A stretch of DNA of 64,000 bases. Source: BM003 sp963699835. GTDB lineage: Bacteria > Pseudomonadota > Gammaproteobacteria > Steroidobacterales > BM003. The notes beneath the pieces are model-generated. The model ran no database searches. It was not told where the DNA came from and was given only the letters and a program-made list of their open reading frames with translations. The DNA lies in contig CAVOVJ010000011.1 in the NCBI GenBank assembly GCA_963699835.1, positions 62,001 to 126,000 on the forward strand. Reading direction: 5' to 3'. Made by a program: the position numbers and the translations under genes. Of the stretch, positions 8,032-17,799 are shown piece after piece; position 1 is the first letter of the stretch; each line of letters opens with the position of its first letter.

Positions 8032-9837
8032 ATGCGCAGCATCATATTCCCCGGCTGGACGATTTCAGGGTCCCTAGCCCGCTCGCTGACACTGTTTGCC
8101 GTTTGCACGGGTGTTTCGCTCGCACAGCAGTCTCCCTTGCCGCCGCCGCTGCCCGGTGCCGCCACACCGGGTGGAGCGCTGCCACAGCAGGACCGGTTCA
8201 AGGTGCTGCAGCTCGAACCGGAGATGGTCAGGATTCCGCCATTTGTCGACAGACCGCTGGGTATCGGAGAGGGGCCGCCGGTCGTCGTGCGCGAATTTCT
8301 GCTTAAGGTCGACCCGGACCTCGAACAACGGGCCGATGCGGTGTTGCAGATTCGCGCGCAGAGTTTTCTTGATGCCCGGATTTCCAAACAGCCGGAGTCC
8401 GGTTTCAGCATTCATGAACTCGAGGAAATGACCCATACTGTCAGCGCTATCTATCGCGACAACGATTTCATTCTGGCACGTGCCTACTTGCCGGAGCAGG
8501 TCGTAAACGATGGCGTTATTACTGTCGAAGTTCTGGCGGGTGAGCTCGCTCAGGTCAACGTGGCGGGTAACGAACGCTATTCGGATCGTCGCGTGACGAA
8601 GCCGTTTGCACAACTGATGGGCAAACCGGTGCGCAAATCCGAAATCGAAAGCGCGGTGCTGAGTCTCAGCGACTATCCGGGCCTGGCACCGGAAGCAGAT
8701 TTCGTGCCCAGCGCTACGTTCGGTGCCGCTGATCTGACCGTGCAGGTCGCGGAACAGCGTATTGATCTGCGAACCAGCGTCGACAACTACGGTACCGAGT
8801 ACACCGGCAACGGTCGCGCACGGGCAGTGCTCGACTGGTTCAATCCTGTTGGGATCGGCGATGTGTTTTCGGCCCATATACTGCAAACCTTCGACCCGGA
8901 TGAAGGCACATATGGCGGGGTGGGTTATCAGCTTCCGCTGGATCGCCATGACTGGACCCTGGGTGCGACCTACAGCAGGAACGCCTACGATGTGTCCGGC
9001 TCTCAGTCCGACATCCCCGGACTCGGTGGCGACTCCGATATTGGCACGCTTTTTCTCCGTCATCAGCTCAGGCGCTCGCAGGCTTTCAGTGCCAGTGCCT
9101 ATACCGGTCTGAGTATCAAGCAGGCGACTATCGATAACCTGACCGCGGACGGCGACGATCCCGAGGATAACCTCACCATCATTTCGTTTGGCGTGGGCCT
9201 GGAGGGCGCCGACGGGCTTGGCTCTGGCGGGCTCAACCAGCTGGTGCTTGAATTCCACCGCGGCCTGAACAGGTTTCTCGGGTCGATGGATGAGGACGGG
9301 GATGACAATTCGACCCGCAGGGGCGGCTCGGGAGACTATGCCGGCGGCGATTTCAACAAGTGGATATTGCAGTACCAGCGTCTGCAGAGGATCAGCGCTA
9401 ACAACACGCTGCTCGCGAGGCTGTTCTACCAGCAATCCGACGATCTGCTGACATCGCTCGAGCAGTTCTCCATGGGTGGGCCCTACAGCGTGCGCGCCTA
9501 CCCGACGTCCGAAGTCCTGGTGGACAAAGGCGGCTTCTTTTCACTCGAATGGATGCTGGACCTGACCGGTTTGCGGCGGTCGCCGCCGCAGGACTGGCAG
9601 GTGCAGTTCGCGTTGTTCGGAGACTACGCAGGAGGGAAAGACAACGATCCGCTGCCGGGCGCGGAGGAAGATTTCGACCTCTCGGGGTGGGGCGCGGGCC
9701 TCCAGTTCGATCTCGAATTTGCAAACGGCCAGGCATTGCACGCCCGGGTCGATGGTGCGACGCAGATCACCAGTCGGGATCCCAGTGACGGCGACGACTG
9801 GCAATGGTGGGGCCGGCTGGAATACCGGTTTTGGTGA
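8032..9837 (+). CDS. TpsB (ShlB/FhaC/HecB) family outer-membrane transporter
   Basis: 601 residues. TpsB proteins are 16-stranded Omp85-superfamily barrels that export a cognate TpsA exoprotein. Visible: signal peptide ending near SLAQQ; a Pro-rich N-terminal helix region; a POTRA domain with the FSIHELEEM...ND motif; a second POTRA from VNVAGNERYSD; then an alternating barrel with the VRAYP loop motif (the VRGY position) and a C-terminal aromatic in EYRFW. The ATG at 8032 is chosen because it gives the signal peptide directly; 7951 would add a polar leader. No TpsA gene lies beside it, so its substrate is unknown. Large polymerised TpsA genes can sit elsewhere. Confidence 0.87.
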   Translation: MRSIIFPGWTISGSLARSLTLFAVCTGVSLAQQSPLPPPLPGAATPGGALPQQDRFKVLQLEPEMVRIPPFVDRPLGIGEGPPVVVREFLLKVDPDLEQRADAVLQIRAQSFLDARISKQPESGFSIHELEEMTHTVSAIYRDNDFILARAYLPEQVVNDGVITVEVLAGELAQVNVAGNERYSDRRVTKPFAQLMGKPVRKSEIESAVLSLSDYPGLAPEADFVPSATFGAADLTVQVAEQRIDLRTSVDNYGTEYTGNGRARAVLDWFNPVGIGDVFSAHILQTFDPDEGTYGGVGYQLPLDRHDWTLGATYSRNAYDVSGSQSDIPGLGGDSDIGTLFLRHQLRRSQAFSASAYTGLSIKQATIDNLTADGDDPEDNLTIISFGVGLEGADGLGSGGLNQLVLEFHRGLNRFLGSMDEDGDDNSTRRGGSGDYAGGDFNKWILQYQRLQRISANNTLLARLFYQQSDDLLTSLEQFSMGGPYSVRAYPTSEVLVDKGGFFSLEWMLDLTGLRRSPPQDWQVQFALFGDYAGGKDNDPLPGAEEDFDLSGWGAGLQFDLEFANGQALHARVDGATQITSRDPSDGDDWQWWGRLEYRFW

Positions 9838-9930
9838 CTGCGCCGGGGCCATGGGTGTCGCTCGCGCAAAAAACCCGCCGCCATCCCGCTGTGGTAACCT
9901 CGGGCCGCGTTGAAACTCGCAGAGGTAACG

Positions 9931-10278
9931 ATGGCTGAACAACACATCTACAGGGTGGTCTTCGCAAACCAGGGAAAGGTTTACGAAATCTATGCGCGCC
10001 AGGTCCATCATGGCGAGATGTTCGGATTCATCGAGGTTGAGGATTTCGTCTTCGGCGAAAGAACGACGGTAGTGGTCGACCCTTCCGAGGAGAGAATCAA
10101 GTCCGAGTTCGCCAACGTAAAGCGGACCTTTCTGCCGATGCATTCGATCATTCGCGTTGACGAAGTAGAAAAACAGGGCGTCAGCAAGATTACCAATATC
10201 GAGGGAAGCAACGTCGCGCAATTTCCGATCCCGGTCTATACGCCGGGCGGGGATACCTCCGGATCCGGTAACAAGTAG
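9931..10278 (+). CDS. DUF1820 family protein
   Basis: 115 residues, close to the usual family length. The family signature is clear: IYRVVFANQGKVYEIYA at the start, then GFIEVEDFVFGE, VVVDPSEERIKSEF and MHSIIRVDEVEK. Function is unknown; the protein is small, soluble and common in gammaproteobacteria. The ATG at 9931 is preferred over a TTG at 9910 because AGAGG sits just upstream and the family begins near this residue. The C-terminal ~20 residues (PVYTPGGDTSGSGNK) look disordered. It is followed closely by the metallo-hydrolase gene. Confidence 0.88.
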   Translation: MAEQHIYRVVFANQGKVYEIYARQVHHGEMFGFIEVEDFVFGERTTVVVDPSEERIKSEFANVKRTFLPMHSIIRVDEVEKQGVSKITNIEGSNVAQFPIPVYTPGGDTSGSGNK

Positions 10279-10295
10279 GCGGGCGGCGCCGGCCA

Positions 10296-11069
10296 GTGGC
10301 ATCCGCTCGATTGCGCGTGGCCGTGCTCGCCAGTGGCAGCAAGGGTAACGCCGCATTGATCGAGTATCGCGATACCCGCGTTCTGCTCGACTGTGGACTC
10401 GGTGTTGCGCAGCTCGAGGAACGCCTGGCGCTTATCGGGCGCTCGCCTGCCGATATCAGCGCACTGCTGCTTACGCACGAACACGGCGATCACTGTGCCG
10501 GTGCCGCCGCGGTTTCGATGCGTTTCGGCCTGCCTGTATGGATGACTCCCGGTACTGCAGAGGCACTACATGGAAAACGATTCGCGCGGACGGTGCGATT
10601 CAATTGCCACGCGAACATCCAGATTGGCGAGCTCGTCATTGAACCGGTTCCGGTTCCCCATGATGCGCGCGAGCCGTGTCAGTTTTTGTTCCGCACGGGT
10701 GATCGCCGGGTTGCATGGCTAACCGACCTTGGTCATGTGTCGGCGCATGTCGCCAGGGTGGCGGCCGGATGCAACGGGCTGCTGCTGGAATTCAATCATG
10801 ACCCGGAAATGTTGCGAACCGGACCGTATCCGGCGTTTCTGCGGCGTCGCGTCGCCGGTCCATACGGGCACCTCAGTAATGCGCAGTCGGGTGAGCTGTT
10901 GCGGCAAATAGATTGCACAAAACTCGATGCTCTGGTTGCGCTGCACCTCAGTGAGGTGAACAACTGTGCGGACCGGGTTCGCACGGTCATCGACGACTGC
11001 CTCGGTGACAGTCGTACGGCGGTGGAGGTTGCGAGCCAGCACGATGTGTTGCGCTGGCTCGAATTCTGA
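10296..11069 (+). CDS. MBL-fold metallo-hydrolase (YycJ/WalJ-like)
   Basis: 257 residues starting at GTG 10296. The N-terminal ASGSKGNA motif and LLLTHEHGDHCAG (HxHxDH) are typical of the YycJ/WalJ branch of metallo-beta-lactamase-fold proteins, which are predicted 5'-3' exonucleases or phosphodiesterases linked to DNA repair. Further metal ligands fit PVPHDA, the Asp in LTDLGH and HLSEVNN near the C-terminus. No signal peptide, so cytoplasmic. It begins 17 bases after the DUF1820 stop, suggesting co-transcription. The exact substrate cannot be read from the sequence. Confidence 0.85.
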   Translation: MASARLRVAVLASGSKGNAALIEYRDTRVLLDCGLGVAQLEERLALIGRSPADISALLLTHEHGDHCAGAAAVSMRFGLPVWMTPGTAEALHGKRFARTVRFNCHANIQIGELVIEPVPVPHDAREPCQFLFRTGDRRVAWLTDLGHVSAHVARVAAGCNGLLLEFNHDPEMLRTGPYPAFLRRRVAGPYGHLSNAQSGELLRQIDCTKLDALVALHLSEVNNCADRVRTVIDDCLGDSRTAVEVASQHDVLRWLEF

Positions 11070-11147
11070 GGCATCGGCTGCGCCCAATCCCGTCTCGATC
11101 GAGTGGTCCGGGGCAGCCTGATGACACGTCTAACGGGTGTTTGTCCG

Positions 11148-11173
11148 GCATGCCCCGCGAGGGTAGGGCATGC
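11148..11173. repeat. Inverted repeat (GCATGCCC / GGGCATGC) between metallo-hydrolase gene and purL
   Basis: A perfect 8-bp stem with a 10-base loop lies 79 bases after the metallo-hydrolase stop and 145 bases before purL. There is no following T-run, so an intrinsic terminator is doubtful. A protein-binding site is also possible. The surrounding interval (11070-11317) holds no gene. Confidence 0.5.
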
Positions 11174-11250
11174 AGTCGCGCGGAGGGTTAGGGCGCGGTC
11201 GGTGGCTCACGCCATCGCGATCCCGGGCAACCACTAGTTCGGCACCGCCT

Positions 11251-11263
11251 CCTCGGGTATCAT
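11251..11263 (+). promoter_or_regulatory. Candidate purL -10 region
   Basis: CCTCGGGTATCAT: TATCAT at 11258-11263 is a plausible -10 element about 55 bases before the purL ATG. No convincing -35 is seen at 16-18 bases. The 9-mer CCTCGGGTA recurs in the same position before glyA (20571), another gene of one-carbon and purine metabolism. Confidence 0.35.
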
Positions 11264-11317
11264 TCTGCCGCCTGCGATGGGTTCATCGTCCCAGCCCTGC
11301 CAGAACTGGAACTCGAA

Positions 11318-14300
11318 ATGTTGCAATTGTCCGGGCCGCCGGCGCTTTCACCTTTCCGAATTAGCAAACTCCTCGCCACGCTTCAGGCCAACGAGCCGTC
11401 CATTCGCAGTTTATCGAGCGCCTACGTGCACCTGGTCGATGTCACGCGCGAGCTCGAACCGCGCGAAACGGCGGTGCTCGAGCGACTCCTGCAGTACGGC
11501 CCCAATAGCGCGAACGAATCGGCCGGGAGTACCGAAGTATGGGTTTTGCCGCGTTTTGGCACGATTTCGCCGTGGTCAAGCAAGGCTACCGACATCGCGC
11601 ACATTTGCGGTCTCGAAGCGGTTCGTCGAATCGAACGCGGTGTCTGTTATCAACTGGACACCGTGCAGACGATTGCGCCGCCACGTTTGCGCGATCTCGC
11701 CGGTGCATTGCACGATCGCATGACTGAATCGGTGGTGCTCGGGGCGAGCGAAGCGAATGCGGTTTTCGACTCTCACGATCCGGTTGCCTTTGCGACGATA
11801 GATGTGCTTGGTGAGGGGGCGACGGCTCTGGCGCGCGCTAACGCCGAGCTTGGTCTTGCTCTGAACGCGGACGAGATCGACTATTTGCTGGAGAATTTCC
11901 GGCGGTTGTCGCGTAACCCGTCGGATGCCGAGCTGATGATGTTTGCGCAGGCAAATTCCGAGCATTGCCGGCATAAAATTTTCAACGCCAGGTGGGTAAT
12001 AGACGGTGAAGCCCAGCCCGCTACGCTGTTCGACATGATCCGTAACACCTATCGTCATGCCCCGGAGGGAGTATTGTCCGCCTATCGTGACAATGCGTCG
12101 GTGATCGAGGGATTTCGCGGAGATCGTTTGTTGAGTGATGCGCGCGATGGCGTTTATCGCTTTGAGCGTGAGGACGTTCATATCCTGATGAAGGTCGAAA
12201 CTCACAATCACCCGACTGCAATTTCGCCTTTCCCTGGCGCCGCCACCGGTTCCGGCGGCGAGATCCGCGACGAAGGCGCGACCGGGCGCGGTGCCAGGCC
12301 AAAAGCCGGGCTGACCGGCTTCAGTGTCTCGAACCTGCATATCCCCGCGTTGCCGCAACCCTGGGAGGAGGCACACGGCAAGCCGGATCGTATTTCCTCC
12401 GCGCTGGATATCATGCTTGAAGGCCCGATCGGCGCGGCGTCGTTCAATAACGAGTTCGGCCGCCCGAATCTGCTCGGCTATTTTCGCACCCTCGAGCAGC
12501 AGTGCGATCCATCGCGTCCGGACCTGATTCGCGGCTACCATAAACCGATCATGATTGCCGGCGGTGTCGGCAACATACGGGCCGGACACGTAGAGAAAGC
12601 GGACATCGAGCCCGGCACGGTCATTGTGGTTCTCGGCGGTCCGGCGATGCTGATTGGCCTCGGTGGTGGCGCAGCATCGTCAATGGGGTCGGGCCAGAGC
12701 GCGGAGGATCTGGATTTTGCCTCGGTTCAGCGCGGCAATCCGGAAATGCAGCGCCGCGCCCAGGAGGTGATCGACCGCTGCTGGTCACTGGGCGACGACA
12801 ACCCGATTCTGCTGATCCACGACGTCGGCGCGGGCGGTCTTTCCAATGCAATTCCGGAAGCCATCGATCACAGCCACCGCGGCGGTACGATCAGCCTGCG
12901 CGCCGTCCCCAACGACGAGCGCGGGATGGCGCCGATGGAGATCTGGTGCAACGAGGCGCAGGAGCGCTACGTTCTGATCATTGCGGCGGACAAGCTCGAT
13001 TTGTTCGAGAGTATTTGTCGCCGTGAACGTTGCCTCTACGCCGTCGTCGGGGAAATAACCGCGGAGCGGCAGCTGACCGTCCACGACAGTCATTTCGCCA
13101 ACAACCCGGTCGATATGCCGATGGAGGTTCTGCTTGGCAAGACGCCGGGCATGACCCGCACCATAGTACGCGCCGCAGCAACGCCGCAAAATCTCGACCT
13201 TGCGGATGTGGATATCGGCGCAGCGGTGGCCCGGGTACTGGCGATGCCGGCGGTGGCGGACAAGACCTTCCTCATCACGATTGGCGACCGCAGTGTTGGC
13301 GGGCTGGTTTGCCGCGACCAGATGGTCGGGCCTTGGCAGGTGCCGGTTGCCGATGTGGCGGTAACCGCGTCTACGTTTACTGCGACGACCGGCGAAGCGA
13401 TGGCCATGGGCGAACGCACGCCGGTGGCGATTATCGATGCTGCCGCATCCGGACGCATGGCGGTTGCCGAGGCAATTACCAACATGGCAGCGGCGCGAAT
13501 ACAGGGAATTGGCAAGATTCGGCTGTCGGCCAACTGGATGGCGGCGTGCGGCTTCGAAGGCGAAGACGAGGCGTTGTTCGACACGGTGCGCGCTGTCGGC
13601 GAGGAGCTTTGCCCGGCACTGGGCATTGCCATTCCGGTCGGCAAGGATTCGCTGTCTATGAAGTCGTCGTGGCAGGAAGGTGAGCGTAAACGCGAAGTGG
13701 TCGCGCCGTTGTCGCTGATCGTTTCGGCTTTTGCACCGGTCGACGATATTCGGGCGACGCTGACGCCGCAGTTGCGCCGCGACTGCGGTGCGACGCGATT
13801 GTTGCTCATCGACCTTGGAGCTGGCCGCAACCGGCTCGGCGCCTCGATCGTTGCGCAGTGCTTTGGCCGCCACGGCGGTGCGGTTCCGGATCTTGACGAC
13901 GCCGCTCGTTTGCGTAATTTCTTCGCTTTCGTGCAGAACCTCAATCGCGACGGCCTCGCGCTCGCCTACCATGACCGCTCCGACGGCGGTCTCCTGGCGA
14001 CACTGTGCGAGATGAGTTTTGCCTCCAGGGAGGGGGTTGAAATTGATCTCGCGGGCCTCGGTTCGGACCCGTTCGCCGCGTTGTTTGCCGAGGAACTGGG
14101 CGCGGTGCTGCAGATTCGCGAGTCGGATGTCGACCGGGTTCTCGAGTATGCCCGCGATACCGCGGTCGACCCGTTTTTGCACGATATCGGCGTACCGCGT
14201 GAAAGTACCGATATCGTCATCAAACATCGCGGCGAGACGATCTTCAGCGCTGCACGCAGCGCGTTGCAGCGGCAGTGGTCGGCCACGAGCTATCACATGC

Positions 14301-15211
14301 AACGACTCCGGGACGACCCCGAATGCGCCCAGCAGGAATACGACGCCATCGAGGATGACGAAGACCCCGGCTTGTTCGCGCGACCGGTATTCGACCCCGC
14401 GGAAGATGTGGCCGCGCCGTACATCAACGCGGGCGCGCGTCCACGTATCGCTATCCTGCGCGAGCAGGGAGTCAACAGCCAGATGGAAATGGCGTCCGCA
14501 TTTATGCGTGCGGGTTTCGACGCCGTTGACGTCCACATGAGCGATATTCTCGAGGGGCGGCGAAATTTGTCCGGATTTCGCGGTCTGGCAGCATGCGGCG
14601 GATTCTCCTACGGCGATGTGCTTGGTGCCGGGGAAGGCTGGGCGAAGTCGATCCTGTTCAATGCGCGTGCCCGCGACGCGTTTGCCGACTACTTTGCGCG
14701 CGAGGATGCGTTTGCGCTTGGCGTCTGCAATGGCTGCCAGATGTTTGCTGCGTTGAAAGAGTTGATACCGGGTACCGAACACTGGCCGCATTTCGTGCGC
14801 AATCGCTCGGAACAGTTCGAGGCGAGACTGAGCCTCGTCGAAGTGCTGGATTCCGGCTCGCTGTTGCTCGACGGAATGCAGGGCTCAATCCTGCCTATCG
14901 TTGTGTCGCACGGCGAGGGCCGGGCCGAATTCGCTGATGAACATGCGCTGGATGCGATCGGGGCGGCCGGTCAGGTCGCGCTGCGGTTCGTCGACAATCG
15001 CGGCGCGGTCGCGGCGAATTATCCGGTCAACCCGAACGGGTCGCCGGGTGGTATCGCCGGGCTATGCAACGCGGACGGCCGGGTGACGATCACGATGCCG
15101 CACCCGGAACGCATTTACCGCACCGTGCAGCATTCATGGCACCCGCCGCAGTGGGGCGAAGACGGACCGTGGCTGCGGCTGTTCAGAAACGCGCGTCTGT
15201 GGCTCGCCTGA
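11318..15211 (+). CDS. purL: Phosphoribosylformylglycinamidine synthase (FGAM synthetase)
   Basis: 1,297 residues, the single-chain gammaproteobacterial form (E. coli 1,295). It converts FGAR, glutamine and ATP to FGAM, the fourth step of purine synthesis, in the cytosol. Visible: N-terminal substrate-tunnel domain; linker with ANSEHCRHKIF; duplicated FGAM-synthase core with ETHNHPTAISPFPGA and GSGGEIRDE; a second core half with GKDSLSMK and the DGGLL motif; and a C-terminal glutaminase domain with the nucleophile Cys1137 in LGVCNGCQMF and later His-x-Glu (PHPER). The start ATG matches the family N-terminus (MLQLSGPPALS). It is followed after 4 bases by the convergent DUF4145-like gene. Confidence 0.98.
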   Translation: MLQLSGPPALSPFRISKLLATLQANEPSIRSLSSAYVHLVDVTRELEPRETAVLERLLQYGPNSANESAGSTEVWVLPRFGTISPWSSKATDIAHICGLEAVRRIERGVCYQLDTVQTIAPPRLRDLAGALHDRMTESVVLGASEANAVFDSHDPVAFATIDVLGEGATALARANAELGLALNADEIDYLLENFRRLSRNPSDAELMMFAQANSEHCRHKIFNARWVIDGEAQPATLFDMIRNTYRHAPEGVLSAYRDNASVIEGFRGDRLLSDARDGVYRFEREDVHILMKVETHNHPTAISPFPGAATGSGGEIRDEGATGRGARPKAGLTGFSVSNLHIPALPQPWEEAHGKPDRISSALDIMLEGPIGAASFNNEFGRPNLLGYFRTLEQQCDPSRPDLIRGYHKPIMIAGGVGNIRAGHVEKADIEPGTVIVVLGGPAMLIGLGGGAASSMGSGQSAEDLDFASVQRGNPEMQRRAQEVIDRCWSLGDDNPILLIHDVGAGGLSNAIPEAIDHSHRGGTISLRAVPNDERGMAPMEIWCNEAQERYVLIIAADKLDLFESICRRERCLYAVVGEITAERQLTVHDSHFANNPVDMPMEVLLGKTPGMTRTIVRAAATPQNLDLADVDIGAAVARVLAMPAVADKTFLITIGDRSVGGLVCRDQMVGPWQVPVADVAVTASTFTATTGEAMAMGERTPVAIIDAAASGRMAVAEAITNMAAARIQGIGKIRLSANWMAACGFEGEDEALFDTVRAVGEELCPALGIAIPVGKDSLSMKSSWQEGERKREVVAPLSLIVSAFAPVDDIRATLTPQLRRDCGATRLLLIDLGAGRNRLGASIVAQCFGRHGGAVPDLDDAARLRNFFAFVQNLNRDGLALAYHDRSDGGLLATLCEMSFASREGVEIDLAGLGSDPFAALFAEELGAVLQIRESDVDRVLEYARDTAVDPFLHDIGVPRESTDIVIKHRGETIFSAARSALQRQWSATSYHMQRLRDDPECAQQEYDAIEDDEDPGLFARPVFDPAEDVAAPYINAGARPRIAILREQGVNSQMEMASAFMRAGFDAVDVHMSDILEGRRNLSGFRGLAACGGFSYGDVLGAGEGWAKSILFNARARDAFADYFAREDAFALGVCNGCQMFAALKELIPGTEHWPHFVRNRSEQFEARLSLVEVLDSGSLLLDGMQGSILPIVVSHGEGRAEFADEHALDAIGAAGQVALRFVDNRGAVAANYPVNPNGSPGGIAGLCNADGRVTITMPHPERIYRTVQHSWHPPQWGEDGPWLRLFRNARLWLA

Positions 15212-15215
15212 CCGG

Positions 15216-15932
15216 TCAGCCGTGCAGTTCTGCGCCGGCTTCGGCAACGCTGGCGACATCGTCCCCGGGCTTGTTGTCGGTGTAGATCCGCCGCACCATC
15301 ATTGCCTGCTGCAGTTTTCCCTTGCGCACATAGCACTGGTAGAACATGTCCTTCATCAGCTCCAGTAAAATACTTGCCTGCGCTGCGTTCAGCGACGGAC
15401 ATGGATCGCTGTCGCTATCGAGAATGACCGCCTTCACGAGTGCAAACATGTCGTTGTCGATCGCGGCCATGTCCTTTACATCATTGAGCTGATCGAACAC
15501 CCGCAATTTTCCGGTTTCGCCGAGATCGCTGAAAACCTGCCGAGCGCTGCGCCGGCACATCGAGGCAAACGCATTGAAACAGGCATGCGAGTAGCAGGTC
15601 AGCGCTTCGCGAAACAGCTGTTCAACGTCTTCCGGTATATGCGTGAAGTCGAATGCCTCAACCGGCCTTTCGAGCTCGGCAAATTGGCGCGAGAGTTCGA
15701 CCCGCTCCGCGGTATAAGCGGTGACGTTGAATCTGAGGAAAACCGGCGCATTGCAGGACTCGCAGCGGTACACCAGGCCCACCTGCTTTGGTTTGTAGCG
15801 CATCAGCCTGTCGAAATCGGGGGTCGAAATCGGGGTGATGTGTGAATAGGTCTGGCATTGCGGACAGGTCAGCGCAAGCTGAGACTCGAATGTCTGATGA
15901 ATACTATTGTCCGAATCCACAAATATGGACAT
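15216..15932 (-). CDS. Zinc-ribbon, DUF4145-like protein
   Basis: 238 residues. A CPQC ... CESC pair (residues ~23 to 61) forms a probable zinc ribbon, followed by a helical domain (FREALTCYSHACFNAFASMCRRSARQ) that resembles DUF4145, a domain found in proteins of unknown role and in some restriction or defence-associated proteins. No membrane segment. The start ATG at 15932 has a GGGG/GGGCGGG purine stretch upstream. The gene converges on purL with only 4 bases between stops. An A7-C-A7 tract lies in its presumed 5' leader. Family assignment is moderate; function unknown. Confidence 0.7.
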   Translation of the reverse strand: MSIFVDSDNSIHQTFESQLALTCPQCQTYSHITPISTPDFDRLMRYKPKQVGLVYRCESCNAPVFLRFNVTAYTAERVELSRQFAELERPVEAFDFTHIPEDVEQLFREALTCYSHACFNAFASMCRRSARQVFSDLGETGKLRVFDQLNDVKDMAAIDNDMFALVKAVILDSDSDPCPSLNAAQASILLELMKDMFYQCYVRKGKLQQAMMVRRIYTDNKPGDDVASVAEAGAELHG

Positions 15933-15955
15933 GTTCCCGCCCGTCCCCAGGTAGC

Positions 15956-15970
15956 TTTTTTTGTTTTTTT
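15956..15970 (-). repeat. T7-G-T7 homopolymer tract upstream of the DUF4145-like gene
   Basis: Two seven-base T runs separated by G (A7CA7 in the gene direction), 24-38 bases before the start codon. It is conspicuous in a GC-rich region and is prone to slippage. The rest of 15933-16195 holds no recognisable gene. Confidence 0.8.
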
Positions 15971-16195
15971 ATTGTGCTGCTGAGTTTAGCCGATCGGTCG
16001 TGCTGAGGCACGGGCAAATACGCCGCAGCTGCGGGATTAAGTCAAGTCGACGGGAAAATGAAACGGCAAGGCCGACGCAGCCGCCGAAAACATCCCGGCT
16101 TGTCGGCAGCATCAACCGTTACATGGACCGATTTTCGTTGCCGGTCCGGCAGCGCGGCCGGCCGGGCGGTGCGCTGATGTCCCGGCGCCATGCAC

Positions 16196-17741
16196 CTAAT
16201 GCTGCTCGAAAGTGTCAAGTTCAGCAGCCGTCGCCAGCCGCGACAGAAATTGGCCGCCTGCAATGGCCTTCCCCACCCCGGCAATTTCGACGTCATGGCG
16301 GCGGTCTCCCTCCGACGCCGGTGCAAACTCGCGCAATCGTAACCGGATTGCCTCGATTTCGGCAGTGGCCGTCAACGGAAACTGCGCTTCAATTGCACGC
16401 GCCGCCGCGAGCAATTCGATGGCCAGTATGTGCTCCAGGTTGTCGCAAATACTCTGCAGTTTCAGTCCCGCCCAGGGAGCCATGCTGACATGGTCTTCCT
16501 GACCGGCCGAAGTTGGAATCGAGTCAACGCTGGCGGGATGGCTCAATGTCTTGTTTTCCGAGGCGAGTGCGGCGGCGGTAACGTGCGCGATCATCAGGCC
16601 CGATTGCAGCCCGGGTTCGCGAGCGAGGAACATGTTGAGGCTCGGGTTGATGCGGCGTTCCAGCAGGTCGATGCGACGCTCTGCCATAGTGCCGAGCTCG
16701 GTCGCCGCGATGGCCATGAAGTCGCACACGAACCCCAGGGGTTCGGCGTGGAAATTGCCTCCCGACAACACATCGTCACCGAAAATCAGTGGGTTATCGG
16801 ACACTGCATTGCACTCGTTTTCCAGCACCTCGGCGCAGTGATGCAAGGTATCCCAGACGGCGCCGAGGACCTGGGGCATGCAGCGGACCGAATAAGGATC
16901 CTGGACGCGGTCACAGTCGGCGTGGCCGGAGTGGATTTTGCTGGCGGTCAACAGCCGGCGAAACGCCTGGGCGACGCGGCGCTGTCCGCGCATGCCGCGG
17001 GCATCGTGTATGCGCCGATCGAAAGGCGTGAAACTGCCGGCAAGCCCCTCGACGGTCATCGCGCCGGCGATGATCGACGTGCGCAAAAGGTTGTCCAGGC
17101 GATACAGGCCCTCGATCGCCAGTGCGGCGGACAACTGCGTTCCGTTCAATAACGCGAGCCCCTCTTTCGCCTGCAGCTTCACCGGTTCGAACCCCGCGGC
17201 CCGCGGGACGTCGACGCCGGTGATTTTTTCTCCCCTCCGCAGCGCCTCGCCCTCACCGATAAGCGCGAGTGTCATGTGAGCCAGCGGCGCCAGGTCACCC
17301 GATGCGCCGACCGAGCCTTTCGCCGGAATCAGCGGGATGACGTCGCTATTGCCCAGGGCCAGCAATGCGTCGACGACTTCCGGGCGGATCCCGGAGCAAC
17401 CCGCCGCGAGACTGTTGGCTTTCAGAACCAAGACGCGGCGAACCAGCTTCTCGCCGAGAGCCTCACCGACGCCGCAGGTGTGGCTGCGGGCCAGGTTGTA
17501 TTGCAGTTCGACGACCTGGGACTCGGGAATATGACGATTAGCGAAAGCACCGAAGCCGGTGTTGATGCCGTAGCAAATGCGTTTGCTGCGGATAACATGC
17601 GGCAACGGTTTCGACGCTTGCGAGCATGTTCGCGCGTGCCCCGGGTGCCAGTTCGAGGTGCGGTCGTTCACGATCAAATTGCGCTAGCCGCGCGAGGGTC
17701 AGGGTGCGGCCGTCAAGGTTCACGCGGGGGGTTGCCGCCAT
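16196..17741 (-). pseudogene. hutH: Histidine ammonia-lyase (HutH), interrupted by a one-base frameshift
   Basis: HutH deaminates histidine to urocanate, the first step of histidine breakdown. Signature motifs are intact: YGINTGFG, the ASG triad that makes the MIO cofactor (SVGASGDLAPL), GTQ..A and DSIPTSAGQEDHVSM. The N-terminus is in another frame: an ATG at 17741 gives MAATPRVNLDGRTLTLARL through ASVETVA, then the frame is lost. Dropping one base at 17600-17603 joins it as VETVA-HVIRS-KRICYGINTGFG and gives 514 residues, the normal length. This is either a pseudogene or a sequencing insertion. No hutU, hutI, hutG or hutC lies nearby. A GATAAT -10-like element sits at 17774-17779. Confidence 0.9.
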
Positions 17742-17799
17742 CGGATGCTCCGTTGGAGATCGGTGAAGTCGAGATTATCGCCTAATCTAAAACGGAATC

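Noticed and set aside
11148..11173. Intrinsic terminator for the metallo-hydrolase gene
   Set aside because: The stem is only 8 bp with a 10-base loop and no T-run follows; listed as an inverted repeat instead.
12785..14791. A 668-codon open frame antisense to purL, and other long antisense frames (e.g. 2658-4058, 8074-9435, 53103-54281)
   Set aside because: They mirror strongly conserved genes on the other strand, have no recognisable motifs and arise from GC-rich codon bias.
15961..16488. Open frame of 175 codons overlapping the hutH 3' end on the opposite strand
   Set aside because: Basic, low-complexity translation, starts in a homopolymer tract and overlaps conserved hutH sequence.
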